From Clostridia bacterium (GTDB lineage: Bacteria > Bacillota > Clostridia > Christensenellales > Aristaeellaceae): a stretch of DNA of 64,000 bases. Position 1 is the stretch's first letter; every line of letters begins with the position of its first letter. The stretch is taken from contig JAFQHP010000019.1 of assembly GCA_017397895.1 (NCBI GenBank), forward strand, positions 34,373-98,372, read 5' to 3'. The position numbers were made by a program, and so were the translations under genes. Positions 10,425 to 18,272 of this stretch are shown piece by piece. The notes beneath the pieces were generated by a model. It worked only from the letters and a program-made list of their open reading frames with translations, searched no databases and was not told the origin of the DNA.

Positions 10425-10799
10425 ATGAAAGGGAACATGGACGAAAAGCAGAAACGGAAGATGCTTCTGCTGGCTGCGGTGATCGTGATCGGCATTCTTC
10501 TGATCCTGCTGGACAATGCTTCCGTGCCGGAAAGCCTCTCTGTCAGCGCACCGGCCTTTTCTTCCAACGCATATTCGTCCGCAGCTTCCGTCAGCAGCGA
10601 TTGCTTCCGGTGCAATGATACCGGCATCTGCCCCGATTGCCGCGGGCTGAAAGACTGCCAGTATGTGTACGGCGCTTCCCATCACTGCGTGAACGGGCTG
10701 ATCTATTACGGCGGCGATATGCTGCTGTGCTCTTCCTGCGACGGTACGGGCAAGTGCGATACCTGCAAAGGTACCGGCCTGTGCCCCTGGTGCCGCTGA
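10425..10799 (+). CDS. Small membrane-anchored protein with DnaJ-like zinc-finger repeats
   Basis: The 124-residue protein has a charged N-terminus, one membrane helix (about residues 13-30), a serine/alanine-rich spacer and a C-terminal cysteine-rich part. The cysteines form pairs such as CFRCNDTG, CPDC, CSSCDGTG, CDTCKGTG and CPWC, which resemble the CxxCxGxG repeats of the DnaJ central zinc domain but without J-domain or substrate domain. The N-terminus is probably inside or acts as an uncleaved signal, placing the zinc part outside if it is exported. I do not know the function. It is the last gene of the leuS transcript, ended by a clear terminator. Confidence 0.75.
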   Translation: MKGNMDEKQKRKMLLLAAVIVIGILLILLDNASVPESLSVSAPAFSSNAYSSAASVSSDCFRCNDTGICPDCRGLKDCQYVYGASHHCVNGLIYYGGDMLLCSSCDGTGKCDTCKGTGLCPWCR

Positions 10800-10818
10800 A
10801 ATCCCCGGATTCCATAAC

Positions 10819-10848
10819 AAAAAAAAGACCGGAAACGGTCTTTTTTTT
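10819..10848 (+). terminator. Terminator after the leuS unit
   Basis: An A-run, then GACCG (10827-10831), loop GAAA, CGGTC (10836-10840) and eight T (10841-10848). Confidence 0.93.
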
Positions 10849-10968
10849 ATTGCGCCGCCGTCTTGCAGGGAAGTTTCTTTGCGTTTTGACAGGATTTGCT
10901 TTGTTTCTGCTATTGCAAAGCGGCGTGGCTTATGATACGATGAGAAAAAAGTACGGGAGCTGTTTGAC

Positions 10969-11304
10969 ATGAATATTCTGGAACATGGCGTGCATATTGT
11001 GCTTCCCTATATCATTTCGGTGCTGGAAATCATGGGGATTTTCGTGGTGGGATGGAGTGCTGTCCACGCTTTTTGGGAATACCTGCAGAATGCGTTTATG
11101 AAAAAACATCTGGACCTGCAGCATCATCTGGCCACCGGCCTGGCCACCGGGCTGGAGTTCAAGATGGCGGCGGAGATCCTCAAAACCGTGCTGGTGCAGG
11201 ACCTGAGCGAACTAATGGTGCTGGGCGCCGTGATTTTGCTGCGCGCCATTCTGAGCATCCTGATCCATTTTGAAATGAAAAAGCCGGAAAAGAATCTGGG
11301 CTGA
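10969..11304 (+). CDS. DUF1622 family membrane protein
   Basis: This 111-residue protein has three predicted membrane helices (about residues 8-32, 62-80 and 82-103) and the conserved LATGLATGLEFKMAAEILKT segment of DUF1622 proteins. Family members are small inner-membrane proteins of unknown function in many bacteria. It begins with ATG at 10969 and is followed by its own terminator, so it is a single-gene unit. I could not identify a convincing promoter: the TATGAT at 10931-10936 lacks a properly spaced -35. Confidence 0.8.
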   Translation: MNILEHGVHIVLPYIISVLEIMGIFVVGWSAVHAFWEYLQNAFMKKHLDLQHHLATGLATGLEFKMAAEILKTVLVQDLSELMVLGAVILLRAILSILIHFEMKKPEKNLG

Positions 11305-11325
11305 GGTGCTGCCGGGAATGTAAGC

Positions 11326-11353
11326 AAAAAAGGGGCGGGAAGCCCCTTTTTTT
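11326..11353 (+). terminator. Terminator after DUF1622 gene
   Basis: GGGGC (11332-11336), loop GGGAA, GCCCC (11342-11346), seven T; an A-run on the left side makes it bidirectional. Confidence 0.9.
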
Positions 11354-11425
11354 GTGGGCTGATCTGCCCGGCTGGACGGTGCAGAAAGTGCCTCATTTTT
11401 GTGCGGATGGAGGGGGGCGGGTTAC

Positions 11426-11454
11426 TTGCAACAGCGGGCAAAGAGGGGTATAAT
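11426..11454 (+). promoter_or_regulatory. Promoter of zinc-ribbon membrane protein gene
   Basis: TTGCAA (11426-11431), 17 bp, TATAAT (11449-11454). Confidence 0.85.
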
Positions 11455-11482
11455 GAAGGGGTATGGAAAGGAGCGGAAAGCC

Positions 11483-12100
11483 ATGGCGGTATGTCCTCAG
11501 TGCAAGAGAGAGAACCCGGTGATGTCGGCCTATTGTCCGGCCTGCGGTGCACCCATGACGGAGGAAGGGGTGCAGCGGCAGCAGATAGCCCGGCAAAATG
11601 CGCAGAATGTGGGCCTGATGGGCATGAAGTGGTACAAGTTTCTGATGTATTTCAGCCTGCCGGTGAGCATCCTGATGAACGCATTCGGGCTGTATGACAG
11701 CATCCGGAGCCTGCAGGATTTCAACCCGGCGGATTATTATGAAAGCCTGGCACAATTGGTGCAGGTGGAACTGATAGGCGCGGTGCTGCTGGGCATTTTG
11801 GTGATTGTGCTGGCGGCTGTGGCGGAATGGGGGCTGGTGAAGCGGCGGTGGGCCGGGGTGCAGGCGCTGCTTGGCAGCTATCTGCTCAATGGGTTGTTTG
11901 CCCTGGTGATGGCGGTGCTGGTATACACGGCGGACGTGCCTTCCGGTGGTTATGAAGCGATTGTTGTCACCTCCCTGGGCACCCAGTATATTTCCAATGT
12001 GGCGGCTGCTGCGGTGATGTTTTTTCTCAATCGCACCTATTTTACCAAGCGAAAAGCCCTTTTTTTGCCGGATGAAGGGGAAAATCGGCCAAGTTTTTGA
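11483..12100 (+). CDS. Zinc-ribbon membrane protein of unknown function
   Basis: The 205-residue protein opens with a rubredoxin-like zinc ribbon, CPQCKRENPVMSAYCPACG, in its first 25 residues. After a short charged stretch come about four membrane helices (roughly residues 48-66, 92-116, 126-150 and 168-188). Such zinc-ribbon plus membrane proteins are common in clostridia and have no known role. The ATG at 11483 is chosen because AAGGAG (11468-11473) is 9 nt upstream; a longer frame from 11399 would precede the promoter. The gene ends 20 bp before the rpsT promoter and has no clear terminator of its own. Confidence 0.8.
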   Translation: MAVCPQCKRENPVMSAYCPACGAPMTEEGVQRQQIARQNAQNVGLMGMKWYKFLMYFSLPVSILMNAFGLYDSIRSLQDFNPADYYESLAQLVQVELIGAVLLGILVIVLAAVAEWGLVKRRWAGVQALLGSYLLNGLFALVMAVLVYTADVPSGGYEAIVVTSLGTQYISNVAAAAVMFFLNRTYFTKRKALFLPDEGENRPSF

Positions 12101-12119
12101 AAAAAATATTGAAAAACCC

Positions 12120-12148
12120 TTGCGTTTTTGAAATTGTTGTGCTAAAAT
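12120..12148 (+). promoter_or_regulatory. Promoter of rpsT
   Basis: TTGCGT (12120-12125), 17 bp, TAAAAT (12143-12148). Confidence 0.75.
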
Positions 12149-12198
12149 AGCCAATGCTGATTACAGCAAAAGAAGTATTTGCCGGGAGGTGAAGGAAG

Positions 12199-12462
12199 TT
12201 GCCGAACATCAAGTCCGCCATGAAGCGTGTTAAGGTGAGCAAGAAGAAGAACCTGCGGAATCGTATGGTGAAGACGGGCGTTAAGACTGCCGTTAAGAAG
12301 TATCAGGTCGCTCTGACCGAGGGCGTCGCCCCCGCCAGTGTGCAGCTGAGCGCCACCACCTCCGCTATCGATAAAGCGGTTTCCAAGGGTGTTGTTCATA
12401 AGAATGCCGCCAACCGCAAGAAGGCTCGTCTGGCCAAGGCCCTGAACAAGGTCGAAGCGTAA
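12199..12462 (+). CDS. rpsT: 30S ribosomal protein bS20
   Basis: The 87-residue product begins PNIKSAMKRVKVSKK and ends KKARLAKALNKVEA, the standard bS20 sequence. It binds 16S rRNA at the bottom of the 30S body. The start codon is TTG at 12199, preceded by GGGAGGTG (12184-12191). A UUG start is also found in the E. coli rpsT gene, where it takes part in autoregulation, so the rare start may have the same use here. It has its own promoter and terminator. Confidence 0.97.
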   Translation: MPNIKSAMKRVKVSKKKNLRNRMVKTGVKTAVKKYQVALTEGVAPASVQLSATTSAIDKAVSKGVVHKNAANRKKARLAKALNKVEA

Positions 12463-12484
12463 GAAGCCGAATCGTTATGCGAAT

Positions 12485-12512
12485 AAAAAACCCGCATCAT
12501 GGCGGGTTTTTT
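12485..12512 (+). terminator. Bidirectional terminator between rpsT and the minus-strand operon
   Basis: AAAAAA-CCCGC (12485-12495), loop ATCATG, GCGGG-TTTTTT (12502-12512). The A-run gives a T-run on the minus strand, so it serves the convergent gene ending at 12525 as well. Confidence 0.93.
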
Positions 12513-12524
12513 GTTTGCGTTTTT

Positions 12525-13067
12525 TTATTTGGTGAAGGTGATCCTTCCGGCCAGGGAAAGGAAGGAATCCCGCTCCGCCTGGGGCGCCCAGAGGGAATAG
12601 GCAGCATCGTCCGTGTTAAAATAGAGGCAGAAGGCATTGTCCTTTTCCGCCAGGGCGGCGGGCAGCCCGGCCACGGTCACCCCTTCCTCCAGGGAAAGGG
12701 AAAGCCGGTTGTTGAGCAGCAGCGGCGCCGCAAAGGCGGGCTGCACGCAGGTGATGGTGAAGCCGTCGTACTGCAGGATGGCCTTGCGCACGGTGCGCCC
12801 GTTGTAGGTGACGTTCAGAGCCTGGCCCCGCATGGCATAGCCGGGCAGGGTGGGCACCGGGGCGCCGAAAACATCGGCAAGGGCGTTTGCGTCGGTGGTC
12901 TGGCCGGCTTTCAGGGGCTGAACGCCCAGGGCTTCCGGCTGGTCAAGGCCCTCAAAATGGCCGGTGAGCATCAGCACGCCCACAAAGCACAGCGCAGCGG
13001 CCACCAATAGCCCTGCCAGGTACATAATGCCCCGGAAAATGCGCCGGGGGCCGTCTTTTTTAGCCAT
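12525..13067 (-). CDS. Hypothetical single-helix membrane protein
   Basis: This 180-residue protein has a basic N-terminus (AKKDGPRRIFRG), one membrane helix at about residues 14-34 and a C-terminal part that would lie outside the cell. I do not recognise a family. The soluble part is rich in short beta-prone stretches and has only two cysteines. The ATG at 13067 has AAGGAG upstream on the minus strand and overlaps the end of the 116-residue membrane protein by 8 nt. It is the last gene of a three-gene operon led by the Tet(M)-like GTPase, so a link with that protein is possible but unproven. Confidence 0.65.
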   Translation of the reverse strand: MAKKDGPRRIFRGIMYLAGLLVAAALCFVGVLMLTGHFEGLDQPEALGVQPLKAGQTTDANALADVFGAPVPTLPGYAMRGQALNVTYNGRTVRKAILQYDGFTITCVQPAFAAPLLLNNRLSLSLEEGVTVAGLPAALAEKDNAFCLYFNTDDAAYSLWAPQAERDSFLSLAGRITFTK

Positions 13068-13410
13068 GATGCTTTCTCCTTGAAGGATTTTTCTGCTTCT
13101 GCCATTCCTGGCCCGCCACGCAGGCGACAAGGCCCAATACCACCCCGCACAGCCCAGCGCCAAGAGCGCCCGGCAGGGGCAGCAGCATCAATAAAAAGCC
13201 GGGAACAGTGCACAAAAAGGGGTGCAGGCCCTGCTTGCCGGAAAGGAAAGAGGGAAGGATACAGGCGGCGGGGAACAGCCCCCACAGGCACAGGAAATAT
13301 ACGGCCAGAGAGGTATCCGTATAGGACAAAAGGAACAGAAGGCCGGTCACGGCCACGGGCGGCAGGACCATGCGGATAAATGCCAGGATCAGAGGATGCT
13401 TAGCGGTCAA
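13060..13410 (-). CDS. Hypothetical small multi-helix membrane protein
   Basis: This is a hydrophobic protein of about 116 residues with four likely membrane helices and a basic C-terminus (KQKNPSRRKHHG). I chose a TTG start at 13410 because GGAAGG lies 8 nt upstream; the GTG at 13419 directly abuts that ribosome site, and an ATG at residue 14 is the next alternative. Its start overlaps the end of the GTPase gene by 11 nt and its end overlaps the next gene by 8 nt, which shows tight coupling. No family is recognised. Confidence 0.65.
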   Translation of the reverse strand: MTAKHPLILAFIRMVLPPVAVTGLLFLLSYTDTSLAVYFLCLWGLFPAACILPSFLSGKQGLHPFLCTVPGFLLMLLPLPGALGAGLCGVVLGLVACVAGQEWQKQKNPSRRKHHG

Positions 13411-15307
13411 AAATATCACCTTCCAGTGCGCTGCGGGCAGCCAGGATGTATTTGGCGGTATCCAGGGGATTCACGCCGTGGCGGGGCAGGGCGTCCTGCA
13501 CGTCGTCGGGGGCATAGTGCCAGCTGTGGACGCGGGTGGTGATGCCGCCCCGGCCGCCGGTCATCTGCAGCAGGGTATCGGCATAGGGCAGGGCGTTCAC
13601 GGCGGGGATGAGGGCTTCAATGCGCAGTGTTTCCCCCATCATCAGGGAGGACAATACCTCTCCCCGCATGCGGGTCACGTCGCTCATCACCTTGCCGCCA
13701 AAGCTTTCCGGCACCTGGATGCAGGCCTTAAGGATGGGCTCCATCAGCCTGGTGCCGCCCCGCTGCAGTCCATCCATGACGGCCATGGGGGTGGCCACCA
13801 CAAAGTCCAGAGGGTGGGTGTGGATTTCGTGATGATTGCCGCCGGTGAGGGTGATGCGGATGTCCGTTACCTCAAAGCCCCGCATGCCCTGCTTCAGGGC
13901 CAGGGGCAGGGCGTTTTCCACCTGATGCTGGTAGCGAAGGGCAATATCCCGGGGGCTGACTTTGCTTTCAAACTGCACGCCGCTGCCGGGGGGCAGGGGC
14001 TCTATGTACAGGTTCATGATGGCCCAGCAGGGCTTTGGCATGGTGTAGGCTACAAAGCCTTCGGCGGGCCGGCAGATGGTTTCCCGGTAGATGAGCTGGG
14101 GGCTGGAAAAGGTGCAGGGCAGATTGAAGCGGGTGCGCATGGTTTCTTCCAGGATTTCCAGGTGCATTCTGCCCATGGCCCGCAGGGTGGTTTCCTGGGT
14201 TTGGCGATGGTACTGTACTTGCAAAAGGGGGTCTTCCCCGGAAAGAATCTGCAGCGCCTTTCGCATTTCGTGGGCCTTGTCCGGGGAAAGGGGCTCCGCC
14301 TTCACGGCAATGAGAGGCTCCCGCAGTTCTCCCAGGCGCACCTTCCGGGGTGCCAGGCTTTCATCGCCGATGACGGTGCCCACCGGCAGGTCCGACAGGC
14401 CAAAGAGGGTGCCGATCTGGCCGGCAACCAGCTTGCCGGTGTCCCGTTCCCGTCCGTCTGGGGAGGGCAGGCGGATCTGGGTGATTTTGCGCTGCTCGTC
14501 TTTGTAAGGAATGATATTCCGGTTTTCCAGGGTGCCGGAAAACAGACGCACCTGCACGCCCCTGCCAAGCAGGGGATCCTGCTGGGCGGCAAATACCACG
14601 GCGCAAAGGGGGCCGTCTTCCTTTCCTTCCGGGGCGGGCAGCAGGGACACAATGGCGTCCATCAATTCCGGGATGCCCCGGTCCTTCAGGGCGGAGCCGG
14701 AAAGCCCCGGAAACAGGTGCATATCCCCCATGGCCTTTTTTACAAGGGGCAAAAGCTTTTCTTCCGGGTAAATTTCCCCCGAAAGATAGTCTTCCATGAT
14801 CTGATCGTCATATTCCGAAAGGACGGCCATCAGGCCCTCCCGGTCAGAAAGGAGGCAGGCGTCTTTGGAAAGCAGCCGACGGAAGGAAGCAAGGGCCCCG
14901 GGCATGTCGGCCCCTTCCCGGTCGCATTTATTGAAAAAGAGCAGGGTGGGGATGCGGGCTTCGTGTAGGGCGCGGAACAGCACCTCCGTCTGGGGCTGCA
15001 CCCCTTCGGCGGCGCTGATAACCAATACGGCTCCGTCAGGCGCCCAGAGGGAGCGCTCCACCTCGGCGGAAAAATCGCTGTGGCCGGGGGTATCGATGAG
15101 GGTGATTTCTTCTCCCTTCCAGGTGAGGGCGGCGTTGGAAGACTGCACGGAAATGCCCCTGCGCCTTTCCACGGCCAGCCGGTCGGTATGGGCGGTGCCC
15201 TCATCCACCTTGCCGGGGGTGCGGATGGCGCCGGCGTGCAAAAGCAGCTGCTCGGACACGGTGGTTTTGCCCGCGTCCACATGGGCAAAAATGGCAATAT
15301 TGCGCAT
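13400..15307 (-). CDS. Tet(M)/EF-G-like ribosome-binding GTPase
   Basis: The 635-residue protein has the length (639 in Tet(M)) and layout of tetracycline ribosomal protection proteins. G1 is AHVDAGKTT (residues 8-16), G2 the RRRGISVQ region, G3 DTPGHSDF, and G4 NKCD, where EF-G and Tet(M) have NKID-type motifs. EF-G domains II to V follow, with a C-terminal domain IV/V ending LEGDIFDR. The family displaces tetracycline from the 30S subunit, but distant clostridial homologues exist without proven resistance and I cannot judge the domain IV loops by eye. It starts at ATG 15307 behind AAGGAGG and leads an operon with two small membrane proteins. Resistance should not be assumed. Confidence 0.85.
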   Translation of the reverse strand: MRNIAIFAHVDAGKTTVSEQLLLHAGAIRTPGKVDEGTAHTDRLAVERRRGISVQSSNAALTWKGEEITLIDTPGHSDFSAEVERSLWAPDGAVLVISAAEGVQPQTEVLFRALHEARIPTLLFFNKCDREGADMPGALASFRRLLSKDACLLSDREGLMAVLSEYDDQIMEDYLSGEIYPEEKLLPLVKKAMGDMHLFPGLSGSALKDRGIPELMDAIVSLLPAPEGKEDGPLCAVVFAAQQDPLLGRGVQVRLFSGTLENRNIIPYKDEQRKITQIRLPSPDGRERDTGKLVAGQIGTLFGLSDLPVGTVIGDESLAPRKVRLGELREPLIAVKAEPLSPDKAHEMRKALQILSGEDPLLQVQYHRQTQETTLRAMGRMHLEILEETMRTRFNLPCTFSSPQLIYRETICRPAEGFVAYTMPKPCWAIMNLYIEPLPPGSGVQFESKVSPRDIALRYQHQVENALPLALKQGMRGFEVTDIRITLTGGNHHEIHTHPLDFVVATPMAVMDGLQRGGTRLMEPILKACIQVPESFGGKVMSDVTRMRGEVLSSLMMGETLRIEALIPAVNALPYADTLLQMTGGRGGITTRVHSWHYAPDDVQDALPRHGVNPLDTAKYILAARSALEGDIFDR

Positions 15308-15347
15308 GGGCGCCCTCCTTTGCTATCGGTTTTGTTTCTTCCCGGCC

Positions 15348-15377
15348 AGTATACCATATTTGCACCGGCCTGTACAA
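15348..15377 (-). promoter_or_regulatory. Promoter of the Tet(M)-like GTPase operon
   Basis: On the minus strand TTGTAC (15372-15377) and TATACT (15348-15353) are 18 bp apart, with a TGG just before the -10 (extended -10). Confidence 0.75.
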
Positions 15378-15440
15378 GGAGGGGGAAGGAATAATGTTAC
15401 AAATTCTTTGCAGATTTATGTGGAATTGATGTGCGAGCTG

Positions 15441-15449
15441 TGGTATACT
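15441..15449 (+). promoter_or_regulatory. Extended -10 promoter of the thioredoxin reductase-like operon
   Basis: TGG-TATACT (15441-15449) is a good extended -10 element. No convincing -35 sits 17 bp upstream. Confidence 0.5.
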
Positions 15450-15501
15450 TGATTGTGGATGCCCAGGCCAATCGGGGCACGGGCAAGATGGAGGGAACGA
15501 A

Positions 15502-16368
15502 ATGACAGACAGTATTCTGATCGGCGGCGGCCCGGCGGCTGTCAGCGCGGCGCTGACGCTGAGAATGCGGGGGAAGAGCGTATTGATGCTTTATGCCGGG
15601 GATGGTGCCCTGGAAAAGGCCCACCGCATTGATAATTATCCCGGTATGGGAAAAATCAGCGGCCGGGAAATGCTGGATACTATGCGCGCCCAGGCCATGG
15701 AAGCCGGGGTGGAAATGAAAAAAGCGGTGGTGCAGCTGGTGCAGCCGGGAAAAAAGAAGATTACGGTGCTGGCCGGTAATGAAATTTTCACCTGCAAAAC
15801 CCTGCTCATTGCCACCGGCGCCCCCCGGAAGATCGGCCTGCCCGGGGAAGCGGAATTATTGGGCCGGGGCATCAGCTACTGCGCCACCTGCGACGGCATG
15901 TTTTATAAAGGAAAAAAGGCGGCGGTGGTGGGCAGCTTCCCGGAAGCGGTGGAAGACGCCAATTTCCTTTCAGAGATTGCGCAAAGCGTGGATTATTACC
16001 CGGAAGCAAAGCACGATATGGCCTTCCTGCGCCCCGGGGTGCAGATTATGGATGCAAAGCCCCTTGCCTTTGAAAAGGCGGAGGACGGGGTGCTGGTCAG
16101 AACGGAAAACGGGGAAAAAGCCTACCATGGCGTATTTGTATTGCGGCCGGCGGTGGCCCTCAGCCAGCTGGTGCCCAAGCTGGAAACGGAAAACGAAAGG
16201 ATTGTCACCGATCAGGACGGCGGCACCAATATCCCCTTTGTGTATGCAGCAGGGGATGCAGCGGGCCTGCCCTACCAGATTGCCAAGGCAGTGGGAGAGG
16301 GCAACCGGGCCGCGCTGAAAATGGCCAGAGACATGGATAAAACAGACGAAGGAGAAAGCGGAAAATGA
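15502..16368 (+). CDS. Thioredoxin reductase-like flavoprotein lacking NADPH motifs
   Basis: The 288-residue protein has the FAD site ILIGGGPAAVSAAL, the redox pair C127/C130 in SYCATCDG, and the C-terminal YAAGDAAG FAD block of low-molecular-weight thioredoxin reductases. The NADPH domain is abnormal: the usual GGGNSA loop is VVGSFPEAVEDA and the HRR...R motif that binds the 2'-phosphate is replaced by YYPEAKHDM. Loss of both motifs is known in ferredoxin-dependent flavin thioredoxin reductases (FFTR) of clostridia, so ferredoxin may be the electron donor; nifJ in this window would supply it. It leads a five-gene operon and overlaps the next gene by 4 nt (ATGA). A deeply altered NADH enzyme is the alternative. 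Confidence 0.85.
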   Translation: MTDSILIGGGPAAVSAALTLRMRGKSVLMLYAGDGALEKAHRIDNYPGMGKISGREMLDTMRAQAMEAGVEMKKAVVQLVQPGKKKITVLAGNEIFTCKTLLIATGAPRKIGLPGEAELLGRGISYCATCDGMFYKGKKAAVVGSFPEAVEDANFLSEIAQSVDYYPEAKHDMAFLRPGVQIMDAKPLAFEKAEDGVLVRTENGEKAYHGVFVLRPAVALSQLVPKLETENERIVTDQDGGTNIPFVYAAGDAAGLPYQIAKAVGEGNRAALKMARDMDKTDEGESGK

Positions 16369-17147
16369 AGAAACTGACGGCGATGATGCTGTGCCTTGCC
16401 CTGCTGGCCTGCGCCCCCTGTACGCTGGCAGCCCGGGATGTGCAGAACATGGATATTGAAGTGAGCGGCGAAATGCAGGCGGAGCTGAACCGGGCTCTTG
16501 GGGAAGTGACGGAAAGGGAAGTGCAGGTGCACGTATACGCCTCTTCCTATGACGGGGAAAAGGCGGTGCTCTACGGCGATGTGTATGCCTGTGACATGGA
16601 AGGGCAGATTCCCGTGAACCTGCTGCCGGAGGACGCCGTTACCTGGCTGTACCACTGCCAGGTGGTGCTGGAAAAGGATTTGAATCGGGACGCCGGCTAC
16701 AAGGTGGCGGCGGTGGAAAAACTCTCCCCGGAATACCGGGCGGGCAATACCGCTGCCTGGCAGACGGCGGACAATGAAGCCTACGGCTATTCCCTGCTGC
16801 TTCCCACCGGCTTTGTGTTGCAGGAAGAGGACGCCCGGCACATGGTGTGGCAGGCGGAGGGCACGGAAGAAACGTTGTCCGTGGACGCCTTTGAAAACAT
16901 GGGCTATGACGCCATGCTTGCCGATTTTATGGACGCGCCCACCGGCGAAGTGGTGCTGGAAAGCCGGGAATTCGGCTATTTTTCCACCTGGGGCGATACC
17001 TTCTATGAAGTGTACGTGGCCATGGAGGGCACGCAGTGGGGCTACATCCTGCGGCTGGATTTCCCGGCAGAGCGCCAGGGGGAATACCTGTTCTACGGTG
17101 AAATGATCCGCAATGCCTTCTTTGTGTGGGGTGGCGCAGTTGGATAA
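16365..17147 (+). CDS. Secreted protein of unknown function
   Basis: This 260-residue protein has a clear signal peptide (KKLTAMMLCLALLACAPCTLA) with a cysteine near the cleavage site; a lipobox reading such as LLAC is possible, so it may be a lipoprotein. The mature part is acidic, has alternating beta-type segments and no motif I recognise. Its ATG overlaps the TGA of the reductase gene. The next gene begins inside its end. Position in an operon of exported proteins suggests an envelope role. Confidence 0.7.
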   Translation: MKKLTAMMLCLALLACAPCTLAARDVQNMDIEVSGEMQAELNRALGEVTEREVQVHVYASSYDGEKAVLYGDVYACDMEGQIPVNLLPEDAVTWLYHCQVVLEKDLNRDAGYKVAAVEKLSPEYRAGNTAAWQTADNEAYGYSLLLPTGFVLQEEDARHMVWQAEGTEETLSVDAFENMGYDAMLADFMDAPTGEVVLESREFGYFSTWGDTFYEVYVAMEGTQWGYILRLDFPAERQGEYLFYGEMIRNAFFVWGGAVG

Positions 17148-17958
17148 GAGAAATAAAAACCGGCTGATATCTGCGCTGGCCGTGATTCTGGTGCTGGCTG
17201 CGGCACTGGTTTCGGCGATGGTATCCGGCCTTGGCGGAAAAGAAACAGAAAACGCTCCTGCGGATGCTTTGGCGGCGGCCCAGGCCACCCCTGTGCCCCA
17301 GGATGTGCCGGACGGCACGGTGCTGCGCAAGGAAGGGGAAGCGTATTTCCCGGACGAAAAAAACTGGGTGTATCATTTCACCTATGCCTACCCCCATGTG
17401 ACGGGGCAGGATTATGCGGCGCTGACGGTGAACGACACCTACCAGATGGCGCTGGACGAAATGCTGCAATTGGTGCTGCCCATGTTTGCCAACGAGCCGG
17501 CCATGCGCTATGACGGCAAGAATGAAGTACACCACGATTTTGAAGTGAAGTGCAACAACGGCCGCTTCCTGTCCATCCTGCAAAAAAAGAGCCAGACCCG
17601 GGGGGAGGAAGGCGCCTTCCTGTCCCTGGAAAGCCTAACCTTTGACATGAGCGGCGAGTATCTGGGGGAAAGTCTCACCCTGCGGGGCGTGGTGATGGTG
17701 GGGGATTCCACCGACCAGATTGCCGCCGCACTGCTGCCTCCTATCTATGATGAATTTGTGAAGCTGCAGGAAATGGGGATCTGCAAAAAGGATGTGGACC
17801 GGGAGACGTTTGAAATTGAATTCAGCCCGGCCATTCATTTTTATGCGGATGATGAGGGCAATGCGGTGTTTTACCTGCCCCCCTCCCTGATGGCGGAACC
17901 CTCGTTTCAGACCCATGTGTTCATCTATTCTCCGCAGGAGCTGGAGAAATTACTGTAA
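17131..17958 (+). CDS. Membrane-anchored protein with DUF3298/RsiV-like extracellular domain
   Basis: The product of about 275 residues has a basic start (DKRNKNR), one membrane helix (LISALAVILVLAAALVSAM) and an external domain. That domain resembles the DUF3298 fold found in RsiV and PdaC: FTYAYPHVTGQDY at its start, a middle FLSLESLTFDMSGEYL, and the ending AIHFYADDEGNAVFYLPP. Proteins of this type include anti-sigma factors and lysozyme sensors, but no sigma factor is adjacent. The start is uncertain: GTG at 17131 and TTG at 17140 are both possible, and both overlap the previous gene. The assignment rests on pattern only. Confidence 0.65.
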   Translation: MAQLDKRNKNRLISALAVILVLAAALVSAMVSGLGGKETENAPADALAAAQATPVPQDVPDGTVLRKEGEAYFPDEKNWVYHFTYAYPHVTGQDYAALTVNDTYQMALDEMLQLVLPMFANEPAMRYDGKNEVHHDFEVKCNNGRFLSILQKKSQTRGEEGAFLSLESLTFDMSGEYLGESLTLRGVVMVGDSTDQIAAALLPPIYDEFVKLQEMGICKKDVDRETFEIEFSPAIHFYADDEGNAVFYLPPSLMAEPSFQTHVFIYSPQELEKLL

Positions 17959-17976
17959 GCAAAAGGAGAATGCCCT

Positions 17977-18261
17977 ATGGCTACCGGCATCTGGGTGCGG
18001 CTGATGAAGAAAAACCGCATCGATCGGGATATCACCGCCCCCTGCTCCCTGGAAACATGGCAGGAGGCACTGGAAAATGCCTGCCAGAAGCTGGACGTGC
18101 CCCGGCCCATGATCCTGCCCCGGCACGAAAGGGACTGGGACCAGTTTTCCCAGGCCCGCTTCCTGCCCGATCATTTTGTGGAAAGCGTTTCCTTTGACCG
18201 GATGGAAGTGGAGTTTATCGACCCTGACAAGAAAAAGAAGGAAAACCCTCTGTACTTCTGA
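17977..18261 (+). CDS. Small conserved-looking cytoplasmic protein, unknown
   Basis: The 94-residue protein has no signal peptide or membrane helix. It contains a central helix (SLETWQEALENACQKLDV), a proline-rich segment (VPRPMILPRHERDWDQF) and a charged tail (DPDKKKKENPLYF). I do not recognise it. The ATG at 17977 has AAGGAG (17963-17968) at ideal spacing. It lies 18 bp after the RsiV-like gene and 11 bp before the cotH-like gene, so it is part of the operon. Confidence 0.7.
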   Translation: MATGIWVRLMKKNRIDRDITAPCSLETWQEALENACQKLDVPRPMILPRHERDWDQFSQARFLPDHFVESVSFDRMEVEFIDPDKKKKENPLYF

Positions 18262-18272
18262 AAGGAAACGGC

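Noticed and set aside
13400..15307. Tetracycline resistance gene
   Set aside because: The sequence is of the Tet(M)/EF-G class, but no mobile context or regulatory leader is present and resistance cannot be concluded from the motifs.
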